Below are positions 1 to 11,050 of a stretch of DNA of 64,000 nt, piece after piece. Made by a program: the position numbers and the translations under genes. Source of the stretch: Kitagawia praeruptora (lineage: Eukaryota; Streptophyta; Magnoliopsida; Apiales; Apiaceae). Under the pieces are notes generated by a model. That model searched no databases. It was not told the DNA's origin and saw nothing but the letters and a program-made list of their open reading frames with translations. The first letter of the stretch is position 1; every line of letters starts with the position of its first letter. The stretch lies in assembly GCA_037693485.1 (NCBI GenBank), contig CM075351.1:65126001-65190000 (forward strand). The letters run 5' to 3'.

Positions 1-802
1 GTCGAACCAACACTAGTTCTGGGTATTTTAGCAAAATAACGATCCATAGCAATTCTACAAAAATTAAAAATACTCAACTAAAAATTGAATAAACAAAAAA
101 AAAATATATATTAAAGACTTTAAAATTTAAATCAGTTTAGAGTTTAAATAAGTGATACCTTGAAAAGATTAACTATGGAAGAGATATGGAGCAGGGAGGG
201 AGCCAGACTGCCAGAACCCGGGGAGACAGAGCCGGAGAACTGGAGAAGAGACAGAAGAGGCGCATTCCAAATTTAGGGAATTAGGGTAATTGTTTTGTTT
301 TCTAACTTGTAAGACTACAACTGTGGAGTTAAATAAAAAGACAGGCCCATTGGCCCAATAACTCAATTCAATAATTAAGTTACAAAAAAAAAAGAGGCTC
401 AAAAGTTATCAAATATCAGGATCGAGTTCAAGTATTCATCTTCTTCTATTCATCATCTTCCTCCAAGATATATAGCTTACTGCCTATATATATCTGCGCC
501 TCTTCTCAGAATCAAGGGGGAACAATTTTAACTGATGTTTGATGAAGGGGTGCGCGACCGCACCCCCTGCCACCGGCTGAATCCATCCCTGCATGGCGCA
601 CATATACAGATATAATGTTGTAGTGTGCATGTGAATCTTTAGTTAGACCGTGATCAACAACATTCCTGTATTTCACCAACACTGGCGACAACAATTTCAC
701 AAATTGTCCTTTTGTATTTGTTTGTATTTTTATGATGCTATATGCATACTCGTGTGTGTGTGTTAACACAGGTAAAACAAGATAAACCACGTATTCTTTA
801 TA
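1..802. other. Unassigned AT-rich flank with a GC-rich hairpin
   Basis: I see no credible gene here. Short open frames on the minus strand have no recognisable domain. At 547-566 there is a perfect 8-bp stem (GGGGTGCG / CGCACCCC) with a 4-nt loop, unusual in such AT-rich sequence. It may be part of an unrecognised repeat. Confidence 0.4.
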
Positions 803-1074
803 ATCCCTTCGTCCCTTTTAATTCTTAACATTTTCTATTTTAGGATGTCCCAATAGATTGTTAACATTTCCTAAAATAGTAAGTTTTAACACTATTACAC
901 CCACTACTTCACTTATTTTAACAATACTTTACATTATTACATCCACTACTTAACTTATTTTAACTATAAAATCACTATTACACCCACTACTTCATTTATT
1001 TTAACAATATTATATCCACTATCTTGGTTTCCGTGCAAAAAGCAAACGTTAACATCCCATTGGGACGGAGGGAG
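803..1074. mobile_element. Stowaway-like MITE (Tc1/mariner type)
   Basis: The left end reads ATCCCTTCGTCCC and the right end is the inverted GGGACGGAGGGAG. TA dinucleotides flank both ends (801-802 and 1075-1076). This matches plant Stowaway elements, which have CTCCCTCCGTCCC termini and a TA target. The interior holds diverged copies of a short block containing CACCCACTACTTC. There is no coding capacity, so it is non-autonomous. Confidence 0.8.
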
Positions 1075-1089
1075 TAATGTTTAGCTATA

Positions 1090-3587
1090 TCTATACTATT
1101 ATATAAAAGCTTAAACATTAAAAGTTTTGGTACCTGTTTTTTGGTACTAAGCGAATTTACTTATTTACCCCTTCATTAAAAAAAAATATATTCTATATCT
1201 ATACTATTAAAACACATAAAATAATTAATGGTAATTAGTCGATTGCCTTTTTCACATTTACTTTTAGTTGAAGATATTACCTTTTATAAACACCTAAAAA
1301 CATCAATCGTATCATATCTTCCAATCATTAATATTTCCTTTCGAATTAAAATACGTTACTTTTTTTATTTATAAGGAAACGTTAGTATAATTCTTCATTA
1401 CAAAAATATATTCGATATCTATGCTATTAAAACACCTAAAATAAATAATATAAAATAATTATTGGTAATTAGTCGATAGTCTTTTTCACATTTATTTTAG
1501 TTAAAGATATTACCTTTTATAAACAACTAAAAACATCAATCGTATAATATCTTCCAATCATTAAAATTTCCTTTCAAATTAAAACACGTTACCTTTTTTA
1601 TTATAAACTAATCTTATCACACCATATTTTTTAATTATTTAATAAATTATATTAAAAAAACAATATACATTATTTATAATAAGGAAACATTAGTATACTT
1701 CGTAAACATGAGTATATTTAATTATATTAAATTAAAATAAAAAATTTATTAAAAATAATGATTTTATAAAAACATAATTGTAATATTAAATAAAATTTAA
1801 AACATAATAAAAGAAATACCATATCAGTAATTTTATTTATAACATTATAAAATTTTATTATCTATATACTATTAAAACACATAAAATAATAACAAAAAAT
1901 AATTAATGGTAATTAGTCGATTGACTTTTTCACATTTACTTTTAGTTGAAGATATTACCCTTTATAAAAACGTAAAAACATCAATCATATCATATCTTCC
2001 AATCATTAACATTTCCTTTCGAGTTAAAACACGTTTTTTTATTTATAAGGAAACATTAGTATAATTCTTCATTAAAAAAATGTATTCGATATTTATACTA
2101 TTAAAACACATAAAATAAATAATAATATAAAATAATTAATGGTAATTAGTCGATTGTCTTTTTCACATTTATTTTAGTTGAAGATATTATATTTTATAAA
2201 CACCTAAAAACATCAATCGTATCATATCTTCCAATCATTAAAATTTCCTTTCGAATTAAAACACGTTACCTTTTTTATTTGAAACAAATTTTATCACACC
2301 ATATTTTTCAATTATTTAATAAAATATATTAAAAAATCATATACATTATTTATAATAAGGAAACATTAGTATAATTCGTAAACACGAGTATATTAAATTA
2401 TATTAAATTAAAATTAAAAGTTTATTAAAAATAATGATTTTTTAAAAACATAATTATAATATTAAATAAAATTTATAACATAATAAAAGAAACACCATAT
2501 CAATAAATTTTATTTATAACATTATAAAATTTTATTATAATTTTAGAAATTTATATTTTCCAATCAATAATATTTGTTCCTAATTTAAACACGTTAACTT
2601 TTAGTTGAATATTTTACTTTTATAAACACTTGAAAACATCAATCGTATCATTTCTTCCAATCATTAATATTTTCTTTCGAATTAAAACACGTTATCTTTT
2701 TTATTTATAAGGAAATGTTAGAATAATTCTTCATTAAAAAAAATAAATTCGATGTCTATACAATTAAAACACTTAAAATCAATAATAACATAAAATAATT
2801 AATGGTAATTATTCGATTGCCTTTTTCACATTTAATTTTAGTTGACGATATTACCTTTTATAAACAACTAAAAACATCAATCATATCATATATTTCGATC
2901 ATTAATATTTTCTTTCAAATTAAAACATGCTACCTTTTTAATTTAAAACAACCTTTTTCACATTAACATAATAAAATTAATGGTAATTAGTCGATTGCCT
3001 TTTTCACATTTACTTTTAGTTGAAGATATTATCTTTTATAAACACCTAAAAACAGCAATTGTATCATATATTTCGATCATTAATATTTCCTTCCGAATTA
3101 AAATACTTTACCTTTTTAATTTAGAACAAATCTTACAATCATTAATATATAACCGAAAATATCACACCAAAATTATCAAGAAAATTATAACACCTAAAAT
3201 AAATAATAACATTATATAATTAATGGTAAATAGTCGATAAGGTATTAACTTTTATTAACACCTAAAAAGATCAATCGTATCATATCTTTCAATCTCTATT
3301 ATTTCCTTTATAATTAAAACATGTTACCTTTTAATTTAATCATTAATATATACCCGAAAATATCATACCATATTTTTTAATTATTCATAAAATATTTTAA
3401 AAATCGTAAACATTATTTATAATAAAAAATATTAGTATAATCCGTAAACACGAGTATATTAAATTATATCAAATTAAATTTAAAAAATGTATTAAAAATA
3501 ATTATTATATAAAAACATAATTGTAATATTAAATAAAATTTATAACATAATACAAGAAACTCGTGAATTGCACGAGTTATAAGCTAG
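1090..3587 (+). mobile_element. Non-autonomous Helitron with internal repeats
   Basis: The element starts with TCTATACTATTATATAAAAG after an A. It ends with a hairpin (ACTCGTG / CACGAGT at about 3559-3577), ten bases later CTAG, then a T. The 5' TC, 3' hairpin plus CTRR and A/T insertion site without TSD are the Helitron hallmarks. The interior is made of about seven diverged copies of a block containing GGTAATTAGTCGAT (near 1230, 1465, 1907, 2140, 2805, 2980 and 3222), separated by TTTTTCACATTTA and CATCAATCGTATCATAT motifs. No Rep/helicase coding region is visible. Confidence 0.75.
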
Positions 3588-3913
3588 TATACTTTAAAGT
3601 TGATATATTATTATTAAAGAAATCGGAGAATTGGGGAAAGAAAAAGCGAGGGAATCCATGTGGACAATTTTAGAGAATGGAGCTGATTAGAAAATATAAG
3701 AAACAGTACACTGTACACGTAATAAAGGGATTTGTAAACATTTACCGAAGAAATCAGTAGGGTTGGAATATAGAAAGATCAATAGGGTTGGAACTTAAAA
3801 TAGAAAATTTTGTTCCAATTCTCTTAATTTGGATTGTCATATCATTTCTCTGAATTTGGAAATGCTCTTAAAAGTTGAAATCCCAAAGTCGGTTAAATGT
3901 GTTTTAATGAAAA
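3588..3913. other. Short unassigned spacer
   Basis: This sequence between two Helitron ends has no gene or repeat that I recognise. Confidence 0.4.
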
Positions 3914-4089
3914 CTAGCATAACAGCCCGTGCAAGGCACAGGCTTCTATGTGAATGCCTCTAATTTTGTTCAAAAGAAGAAGGTAGCGGTTGGTTTAATA
4001 TTTTTTTGACTAAAAACTCGTAATTATGAAATTGTAATATGAGTAGTAATATGTGTTAATAATAAATGCCAATAAGGACTCTATATACA

Positions 4090-4686
4090 CATTGTTATGA
4101 CGATGGGACCACTTGCGCTCTCGATGAGGAAAGGGGGGTCGTTCCGAACCTTGGCTCAAAGTCTGGGATCGTTTATCCTTCTTGTTAGCTGTGAATTTTC
4201 CAAGCTTGAGGCGGAGATCATGCTCAGCTAACTTCTTTCCAAGACGATCAAACACAATAACTGACCTCGCCTTAGATGAGGCAACCTCATTATGCAACCC
4301 TCCTTTGTTTTAGTAGCCTCTATATCCTCCTCCCGCTCAAGGTCTTCATAGAAGTAAGGGTTTGTTTGATTCGTAACAACATCATCAAATTCATCCAAGA
4401 GTTTTTTGGTGAGGCCCTTACTGTTCTCCTCCTGATAGGTCTTGGCCCCTTCCTGGAATTCCTTTTTTGCGCCCTTTGAGCTATATTGCTTCTTCACTCT
4501 AGTCATCCTTTCTTGCACTGCTGACACCTTCTTGGACCCATCATTGTCCTTGCTCCCGGGGGAATCGCCTTTGGGTATCCTATATGATCCGGGGTCTCCC
4601 CGTTGTTGTGCCCTCTGTTCATCTTCTTGTTCGAGTTTGTCATCTTTCTCCCAATATGATGACTGCCCTCCTTCTAGCGCCAATTA
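4090..4686 (-). pseudogene. Ty3/gypsy (Tat-like) gag-leader fragment
   Basis: The minus strand is open from 4683 to about 4280 and encodes a very charged Lys/Glu/Gln/Asp-rich segment with coiled-coil character. It continues in another frame from about 4297 with the motif VFDRLGKKLAEHDLRLKL, which resembles the DRL-type motif of plant gypsy gag regions. One frameshift near 4280 separates the parts. The upstream edge (about 4672-4686) carries AATTGGCGCTAGAAG, the same primer-binding-site-like string that abuts the LTR at 22662. I read this as a captured or inserted 5' fragment of a Tat-type retroelement, not a host gene. Confidence 0.5.
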
Positions 4687-6135
4687 ATAATAATGTTGAG
4701 TATGATGTACAATTTTGAGTGATGAACGGGGATCGTGTAATTATAATTTGAGAGATTAAGATGATAATCTTTATCTTTCCATACTGATAGATATTGCTTT
4801 CCATATATATCAACACGATTACAACCATCCATTAGCCGCAAGTAGTAGCATACTCATTAAAAAATGTTAAGTGAAAATGGCGTGATTTATCTTATAAGAT
4901 TTTGCTTCCCTTAAAATATGTTAATGTCATCTCTATTGCAAGTATATAATGCAATATTCTCACACCGGTCATGAACATACAAAAACAAAATTCCTATAGG
5001 AAATAGACCGAGGTTGCGAAAAAGAATTTGAAAAAAATGGCATGTAAACAAATAATAAAATTATAGTTTATATCATTCTACATCAGATCAACCTCATATT
5101 ATGTTAGTAATCTTTTTAATATTATATCCAAAATGAGATTAATTATTATGTAATATTTCGCTAAACAATCACATTCTTTCAGGATAAATGTAAATTTGAA
5201 GATATATGATTAACTAAAAAAAACTTCTTTCCAACTAAATTTTATTTTATTTCAATACTTTAATATATACATAGAGATAAATGTTTTTGAATTTTTTAAA
5301 TCCAGACTTAGTAACATTCATGTATAACCAAAAATTTTATTTTACATGTTAATCATTTAAAATGACAAAGAGAATGTAGATTATTTTAGAAAATATAAAC
5401 AACTGATGTGTACATTCAGAAAAGAAAATTATTAAAAAATGAATGTGATGAATATGTAAACATGATTATTGTATAATTTTAAACCTAATTTTCTTAATTT
5501 AGAATGATAGAAATAATGAATAATGAAATACATTGCATATACTATATTCCTTATATTAGATCAAATTTCAGTATTATTTTTTAGGTATCCATTATCAACC
5601 AATTCAAATTAAGTATGATCAGAGATAGAATATAATATAAATATATGAATTATAAATAACATATTTAATATATATTTTAGTCGAAAATATACAGGTTTAT
5701 TAAAATTTATAAGACGATCGAGTATATAAATTAATAAAATACGAAAACTGAAAAATGAAATAATATAAACTAACATTTTATATACACAAAAGTGAAATCA
5801 AAAAATAAAAGTTAAGTGAAAATGGCTTCATATCTTATAAGATTTTTAAGGAAACTCGAAAAGTAATGTAATATAGTGGTCGTATCATGAACCTCTTAAA
5901 ATGAGATTGGTGGCTAGTCTCCAAAAGCTAACCCAAATTCTTTCATTTTTTACGTGAATTTTAAAGGGACGGCATAATAGTTATTTCCAAAAAAAAAGAG
6001 GGTGAAATAGTTTTTATAATCATTTTATTGGCACTTTTCGCATTTTTATTGAGATTTAATATATAGTTGAAATAAAAAAAATGGGATAAAGGGAGATAAA
6101 GGGGTTTATCTAATAAGATTTTTAAAATATAATCA

Positions 6136-6226
6136 AAATTAGTTGTAGCATAATGGTAAAGACATGAGTTGAAGAGTGGAAGGTTAGGGGTTCGATTCTC
6201 AACACTAACATATTTTCAACTAATTT
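6136..6226 (+). repeat. tRNA-like / SINE-head-like hairpin
   Basis: A pol III A-box-like string TAGCATAATGG (6146-6156) and a B-box-like string GGTTCGATTCT (6189-6199) are spaced as in tRNAs. A perfect 10-bp inverted repeat, AAATTAGTTG and CAACTAATTT, encloses them. It does not fold as a normal cloverleaf with a proper anticodon arm, so I do not call a tRNA gene. Confidence 0.5.
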
Positions 6227-6351
6227 TTACACAAATATTAAAAGGGTGGTACTTTTGTTAATTTTCAACAAATAAGGGTAAAACAGTAATTTCACTACCA
6301 TTAAAATGGAACATTTTACCCTTGTGTTGATGTATAATATATAGTAATAGA

Positions 6352-6736
6352 TAGATTAGTTTATTAATACTTAAATTTTTGAAAAATAAATTTTAAAATA
6401 TGTAAATTTGATGAATTAAAAAGTTTTATATTTTACTTTTAATAATATAATAGAGCGCATTGTCGAATCCGGACCATGGATCCATTTTTTTGTGTATTTA
6501 TAATATTTTCCATAAAATTTTAGTTCTATCATTTTACACCTTTTTCATAGTTATTTTACGCCTTCTTATTAAGATGGGAAGAAAATTCATTTCAAAAAAA
6601 AAAAGATAGGGAAGAAAATTATACTAGGGGACCTCATATATTTTTAATAAAATCACTTTAAATTTATATTTTTGTGAGTTAAAAAGGCCTGCCCATGTCA
6701 TTGAAAAATTAAATATGCCCTACATAAAGTAGGCAT
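6352..6736. other. Unassigned spacer; displaced 5' flank of the F-box locus
   Basis: No gene is visible. If the 16.7-kb element at 6737-23433 is removed, this DNA becomes the immediate upstream region of the F-box gene at 23534, so it may hold that gene's original promoter. Confidence 0.4.
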
Positions 6737-7493
6737 TGTTAACGGAGGATTTTGGTATTAACAAAATTTGGAAGTCTTCTTGCTGAAATCAATATGTGGG
6801 ATGATGATTTTATGGTTTTTGGCGGCTAAGATTGTAAGGATGGGACTGTTGGTAGAGATCTCAACTTCCTCCCCTACAATGTGCCTACGTACCCCGAATA
6901 TATAGGGGATCAAGCCTTACGTAGTTCTTGGAGAGCAAAAACCTTTACGGGCTAGAGTTTAATAAGCCCAAAATCCGTAGAAGCAGGCCTGTAGGATATG
7001 GCTAGAAGCCCAGTTAGGAGTGTCCTTTTTCCCCGATGAGGATAACCCACCAGAATATAGGGAAAGTACTTCTAATCAAGGAAACTAGAGAAATGATCAC
7101 CTCGAGCCCCCGATGAGGATAACCCATCAGAATACAAGATCGAGGATTGTAGATCATCGTCGGATAACCTCCGAGTGGCCTTCAAAATAGGTAAATAATA
7201 ACCCGAGACTCCCTGAAGGGGATAACCCATCAGAATACGGAGTTGGGCCTTCAACATATAATTCAATGATTCCCCGATGAGGAACACTCATCAGAATACA
7301 GAACCGGGTCTTCAAATATAAATCTTATCTTCAATTAATACGTATTTAATGTCTTCAAGATGTATTCCCGTAATTATAGTGAAAGTCACCAATTTTGGTA
7401 TTATTAGTGCTAAAACAGCCATTAATTGCCAAGTCATTCGGGCGAATAAATTACCAGGCCCGTTCTTCACTTAATCAAATTTTGGGTATAACA
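6737..7493 (-). repeat. 3' LTR of the 16.7-kb element
   Basis: This 757-bp LTR starts TGTTAACGGAGG and ends GGGTATAACA. It is closely similar to 22662-23433. Inside are several copies of a CCCGATGAGGATAACCCA-type block (7032, 7109, 7214 and 7271, the last two diverged). Confidence 0.85.
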
Positions 7494-7510
7494 ACTACCC
7501 CCAATCCCTG
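7494..7510 (-). promoter_or_regulatory. Polypurine tract
   Basis: On the minus strand, ATTGGGGGTAGT lies directly against the LTR start, the expected plus-strand primer site for this element. Confidence 0.6.
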
Positions 7511-7755
7511 TAATATCAAAGATGTTACATGGATTTATTTATATAAAAAAACAAAATTTGACATCGTCACCTTCCAGGGCGTGTCTTCCATTACCTGTAT
7601 TAATTTGCTCGTTTATCACTTGGCTGATCCCTATGCTTATAGCACAATTGGGAATAATAAAATACAATAAATAAATTGGAAAGGTGTACTATGTATCACC
7701 CCCGAGATTATAATACCATTTCATAAAGTAGGTGGCTACTTCCACACTACCAATA

Positions 7756-8402
7756 CAGTAAAACCTCTATAAATTAATATGTTGGGACCGAGATATTTTA
7801 TTAATTTAGCGAGATATTATTATATCGATAAATTAATAATTTATTAATTTAAAGAGGTTTTACGTATGATCTTTAAATTTTCAAGTCCAATGTACTATTT
7901 ACAATGTATATTAGTTAGAAATGAAAAATAAATTACAAAAACAAGTTCCAAGGAACATTCTTTTAATGTACATTCACAAATTAATTGAATTTGAGTTTGA
8001 TTCACTAGCTTTGGAACCGGTCACTCGGAAAGAAGCATTGCAAGCGGAAATAACTCTTCACAACTTTTTGTTAAAATACGAGAAGACAATGCCCAAACTC
8101 TTAAGTGCAGTGAGAAGATTTAAAGATGAACTTAATATAGATTTGAAGTTCAACAAAAAATTAGTGATTATAGATTCATTTTTTCCTAGACAATCTTAGA
8201 ATTTGGAATATTTTAGTAATTACTAATTTATAGTTTCGTTGGGACCAATATATATATACAGTGGGATTTCAAAAAAGTTATTATCTTATTATTTTATCGA
8301 TTAGGGTCCAATTTTGTACTGGTCCCAAGTTGGGACTGGATAAATTATTAATTTTATCGAGATTATTAATTTATCGAGTATTAATTTATAGAGGTTTTAC
8401 TG
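7756..8402. mobile_element. Emigrant/pogo-type (Tc1/mariner) element
   Basis: The left terminal inverted repeat starts CAGTAAAACCTCTATAAATT and the right end is its exact inverse. The flanking target is TA (7754-7755 and 8403-8404). This terminus is that of the Emigrant MITEs and their Lemi1/pogo-like autonomous relatives. At 647 bp it is far shorter than an autonomous copy, but it keeps a coding remnant (7921-8199). It sits within a tandem array of 49-bp units, splitting it. Confidence 0.88.
7921..8199 (+). pseudogene. C-terminal remnant of a pogo-like transposase
   Basis: This is an open frame of 92 codons inside the Emigrant-type element. Its residues EPVTRKEALQAEITLHNFLL and the following Lys/Leu-rich tail resemble the region after the DDE domain of Lemi1/Tigger-like transposases. 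The N-terminal DNA-binding (CENP-B/HTH) and catalytic DDE parts are missing, so it should be catalytically inactive. The first Met follows non-coding sequence, so whether it is translated is unknown. The identification rests on pattern recognition and on the matching TIRs. Confidence 0.6.
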
Positions 8403-8410
8403 TATTTCTC

Positions 8411-8540
8411 AATCTCATAGAGTAGGTGACCGAAGTCCCACGCTACATATAACACTCTCCATTTCATAAAGTAGGTGACCGAAGTCCCACGCTACATATA
8501 ACACTCTCCATTTCATAAAGTAGGTGACCGAATTCCAGCA
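8411..8540. repeat. Tandem array of 49-bp units
   Basis: The string GTAGGTGACC recurs at 8422, 8471 and 8520, a period of 49 bp. A more diverged unit lies on the other side of the Emigrant insertion (about 7716-7755). The array is close to the 3' LTR, where Tat-type elements often carry tandem repeats. Confidence 0.8.
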
Positions 8541-9606
8541 CTACTGATAATATTCTTAACAATTTCCGGTCGTGCCGGTTCCATGGCTAATAGCTTTATG
8601 GAAATATATCATTTAGGAAGATGTACGCATACTATCCCCAACACTGGAAGGGCTTTATTTGCCACTTCAATATAATTGTTTCATATTTTCCTCCCGTATT
8701 AAGGCATCTCATGCAATAAAGTAAATATTTGATCCAGAGCATATCATGTATCTATAATCATAGTATCATGAATTTTCTTCGAAGCGGATCCTGAGTCTGC
8801 AATCATAAATTTTCATAGTGGAAACCCCTGAAGGACCTTCAACGAATAGGCAAAAGCATTGCAAATGTTAGGATGCATCCTTGAATAATGGAGGGCATGT
8901 ATCAATATTGATGGAGAAAATGTTGTGAAAATGAAGTTCTCAGAACGTGCTATGTGAAAACTACTCATTTTGAATCTTGAAGGCTGGAAAATGAATATAA
9001 GAGTGATAGATCCCTCCACGCATGAGAATACCATTGTGAAGATTGGTTTGATATGCACCATTAAAGATCGGAAGCCATGTCCTAATGGCTAAAGACACAT
9101 CTACCGAAGAACGTCAGACATGTTCCTGCACACAATATATGCAAAATCTACTCAACAAATATAATAATGATGTTAGTATTACCTCACGGCGCACCATGTT
9201 AAGGGAAAGCACACCTCCGGAAAATTTTAATCCAAGGAACCTGCATATAACTTTTTACATATAGAAAATTGATTGACATAATATAACTTTTTACATATAG
9301 AAAATTGATTGACATAAATAATGAAATTGTCGGTTATTTACTCCAAAGTACATCTTGTCAAAGACAATGCACCTTACGAAAATTCTTAAATTTCCTTGCC
9401 TAAAATAATATATAAAAACAAAAACATGCTACATGTACATGACACAACATATTAACATATTGATCATAACAATTTTCTATATTAATATGTCTAACATCTG
9501 TGTGTGAGAGAGCTACAATTATATACGTATAAAAAAAATAAAAATAAAAAAATATTAAAGACAAAATCCATGCTTGACGATAAATATGTAAATTTATATG
9601 TCTAAA

Positions 9607-9611
<5 letters not shown>
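8541..9611. other. Non-coding interior with a 36-bp tandem duplication
   Basis: I recognise no gene. A 36-bp unit beginning ATATAACTTTTTACATATAG is present twice (9245-9280 and 9281-9316). Confidence 0.5.

Positions 9612-9694
<83 letters not shown>
9612..9694. repeat. (AT)n microsatellite
   Basis: About 80 bp of uninterrupted AT dinucleotides lie directly left of the MITE at 9695. Confidence 0.95.
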
Positions 9695-9698
<4 letters not shown>

Positions 9699-9954
9699 TC
9701 ATGATCAAGGGAGAACCTCCTTAGATTCCTTCCACGAATTACGAAACTGAGTTAAGTGATTGACCTGTATTAATTACATGATTCAAATGGTAAGTAATAT
9801 TTTACTTTGCCAAGATTGTCCTTGAAGTGTAGAAATAGAAATATTAACATTTTTTGTACGTATAGATCTGACCATTAAACCATTTTAAAATCAATGATAG
9901 ATTTGAAGGGTCTCCTAGTTCTCCCTCTAAGCATGGTTCTCCCTTGAGCATAGG
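9695..9954. mobile_element. Micron-like MITE inside an (AT)n tract
   Basis: The left end carries GATCAAGGGAGAACC and the right end carries its inverse, GGTTCTCCCTTGAGC. (AT)n blocks lie on both sides (9612-9694 and 9955-9987). This matches MITEs that insert into TA microsatellites, such as Micron in rice. The interior is non-coding. Family membership is an inference from structure. Confidence 0.6.

Positions 9955-9987
<33 letters not shown>
9955..9987. repeat. (AT)n microsatellite, right part
   Basis: About 32 bp of AT repeat follow the MITE and probably belonged to the same original tract as 9612-9694. Confidence 0.9.
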
Positions 9988-9990
<3 letters not shown>

Positions 9991-10494
9991 CACATTCTAA
10001 TAAAAATGCATGGCATAAATTCATACATTGCAAAAATTATCCTTTATTATAATATCTGAGTCTACCACACGTTAGTTAACCAATAAAAATTGAGGAATTA
10101 TTTTAGGACCAATCAGAGCTAATTCCTAAAATTTAGAATTTTCCTTATTTACAATCTCACCCTACCTCTTTAACCATGGTTAGTTAACACTTCTAATTTA
10201 AATACAATATTGATTTCATTAAACATATCCATAAATACATATTTTTTAAATAAAAAAATATTTACTAAAAAATTAAAATTTTAATTTGAAATCAATCATA
10301 ATATACTATTATATATTTTAAATTAAATTTCATAAACTTTAAACTGCAGGACAAAAAATTTAATTAATCGACCCACTAGATTGAAACTTTACTTACTTGG
10401 TCTTAGAACGTAGATATCAGTAGTCATGCACCAAACAACTCGAGTGTTGCATGTGCGTGTCTATTTGCTAACACTTCTAATTTAAATACAATAT

Positions 10495-11050
10495 CAGTGT
10501 TGTAAAAAGCGGGAATCGGACTTAATCGGTGGAGACACTGTCCAGGGATTAATCGGGTAATCGGGGATTAATCGGAATGATTAATCGGATCATTAATCGG
10601 AACTAATTTAATATTATTTTTAAATATAATTATTTTATTATTTTGATCATACATGAATAATTATCATATATTTATACAAATATATTTAAAATATATAGCA
10701 TTATTAAAGTAAATATAAATTTTAAGATCTAATTTTTGAATTGGGGTCAATATGAGAGAAAAAATTGATAAAATTCATGATTTAACCGTTTAAAATATTA
10801 GTTTCGTATATGAGAATAATATTTTTCTTAAAATTTATTCAATTTTATACTTTTTGAATTTTTTTTAATTTTCTACATATTTTTCAATTTTTTATCAATA
10901 ATGCCGATTTTTGACCGATTAATCCCGATTAACCCCGATTTTTCGAAAAAACGATTTTTTGGCCGATTTTTGTAAAATCAGTTCGGTTCCTTACCGAACA
11001 GCGATTAATCGGCGATTAATCCCGATTAATCGCCAACTTTTAGAACAGAG
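10495..11050. mobile_element. hAT-type MITE, TSD TACAATAT
   Basis: The termini are CAGTGTTGTAAAAAG and the inverse of CTCTGTTCTAAAAG. A perfect 8-bp duplication, TACAATAT, flanks the element (10487-10494 and 11051-11058), as expected for hAT insertion. The ends are rich in ATTAATCGG / CCGATTAAT motifs in inverted arrangement; the centre is AT-rich and non-coding. An uninterrupted copy of the target is present at about 10178-10210. Confidence 0.88.

Larger units (their letters stand above)
3914..6351 (-). mobile_element. Non-autonomous Helitron carrying a gag fragment
   Basis: Read on the minus strand, the left edge is a Helitron 3' end: a GCCTGTGCC / GCACGGGC hairpin followed by TTATGCTAG and then T. 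The right edge fits a Helitron 5' end, A followed by TCTATTACTATATATTATAC; an alternative TC lies 4 bases further out. Both edges fit an A/T target. Inside are a gag-like fragment (4090-4686) and a tRNA-like hairpin (6136-6226). It is inferred, not proven, that the two ends belong to one element. The rest is AT-rich non-coding DNA. Confidence 0.55.

Noticed and set aside
2980..3219. 79-codon open frame in the first Helitron
   Set aside because: It runs through a repeated AT-rich block whose sister copies contain stops. No domain or codon bias is visible.
4228..4683. Independent host gene encoding a charged protein
   Set aside because: The adjacent PBS-like string and the DRL-type motif fit a retroelement gag leader better.
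6136..6226. A true tRNA gene
   Set aside because: A- and B-box-like strings are present, but acceptor and anticodon stems do not form a normal cloverleaf.
8411..8540. CRISPR-like array
   Set aside because: The 49-bp units are contiguous without spacers and this is a plant nuclear sequence. It is an ordinary tandem repeat.
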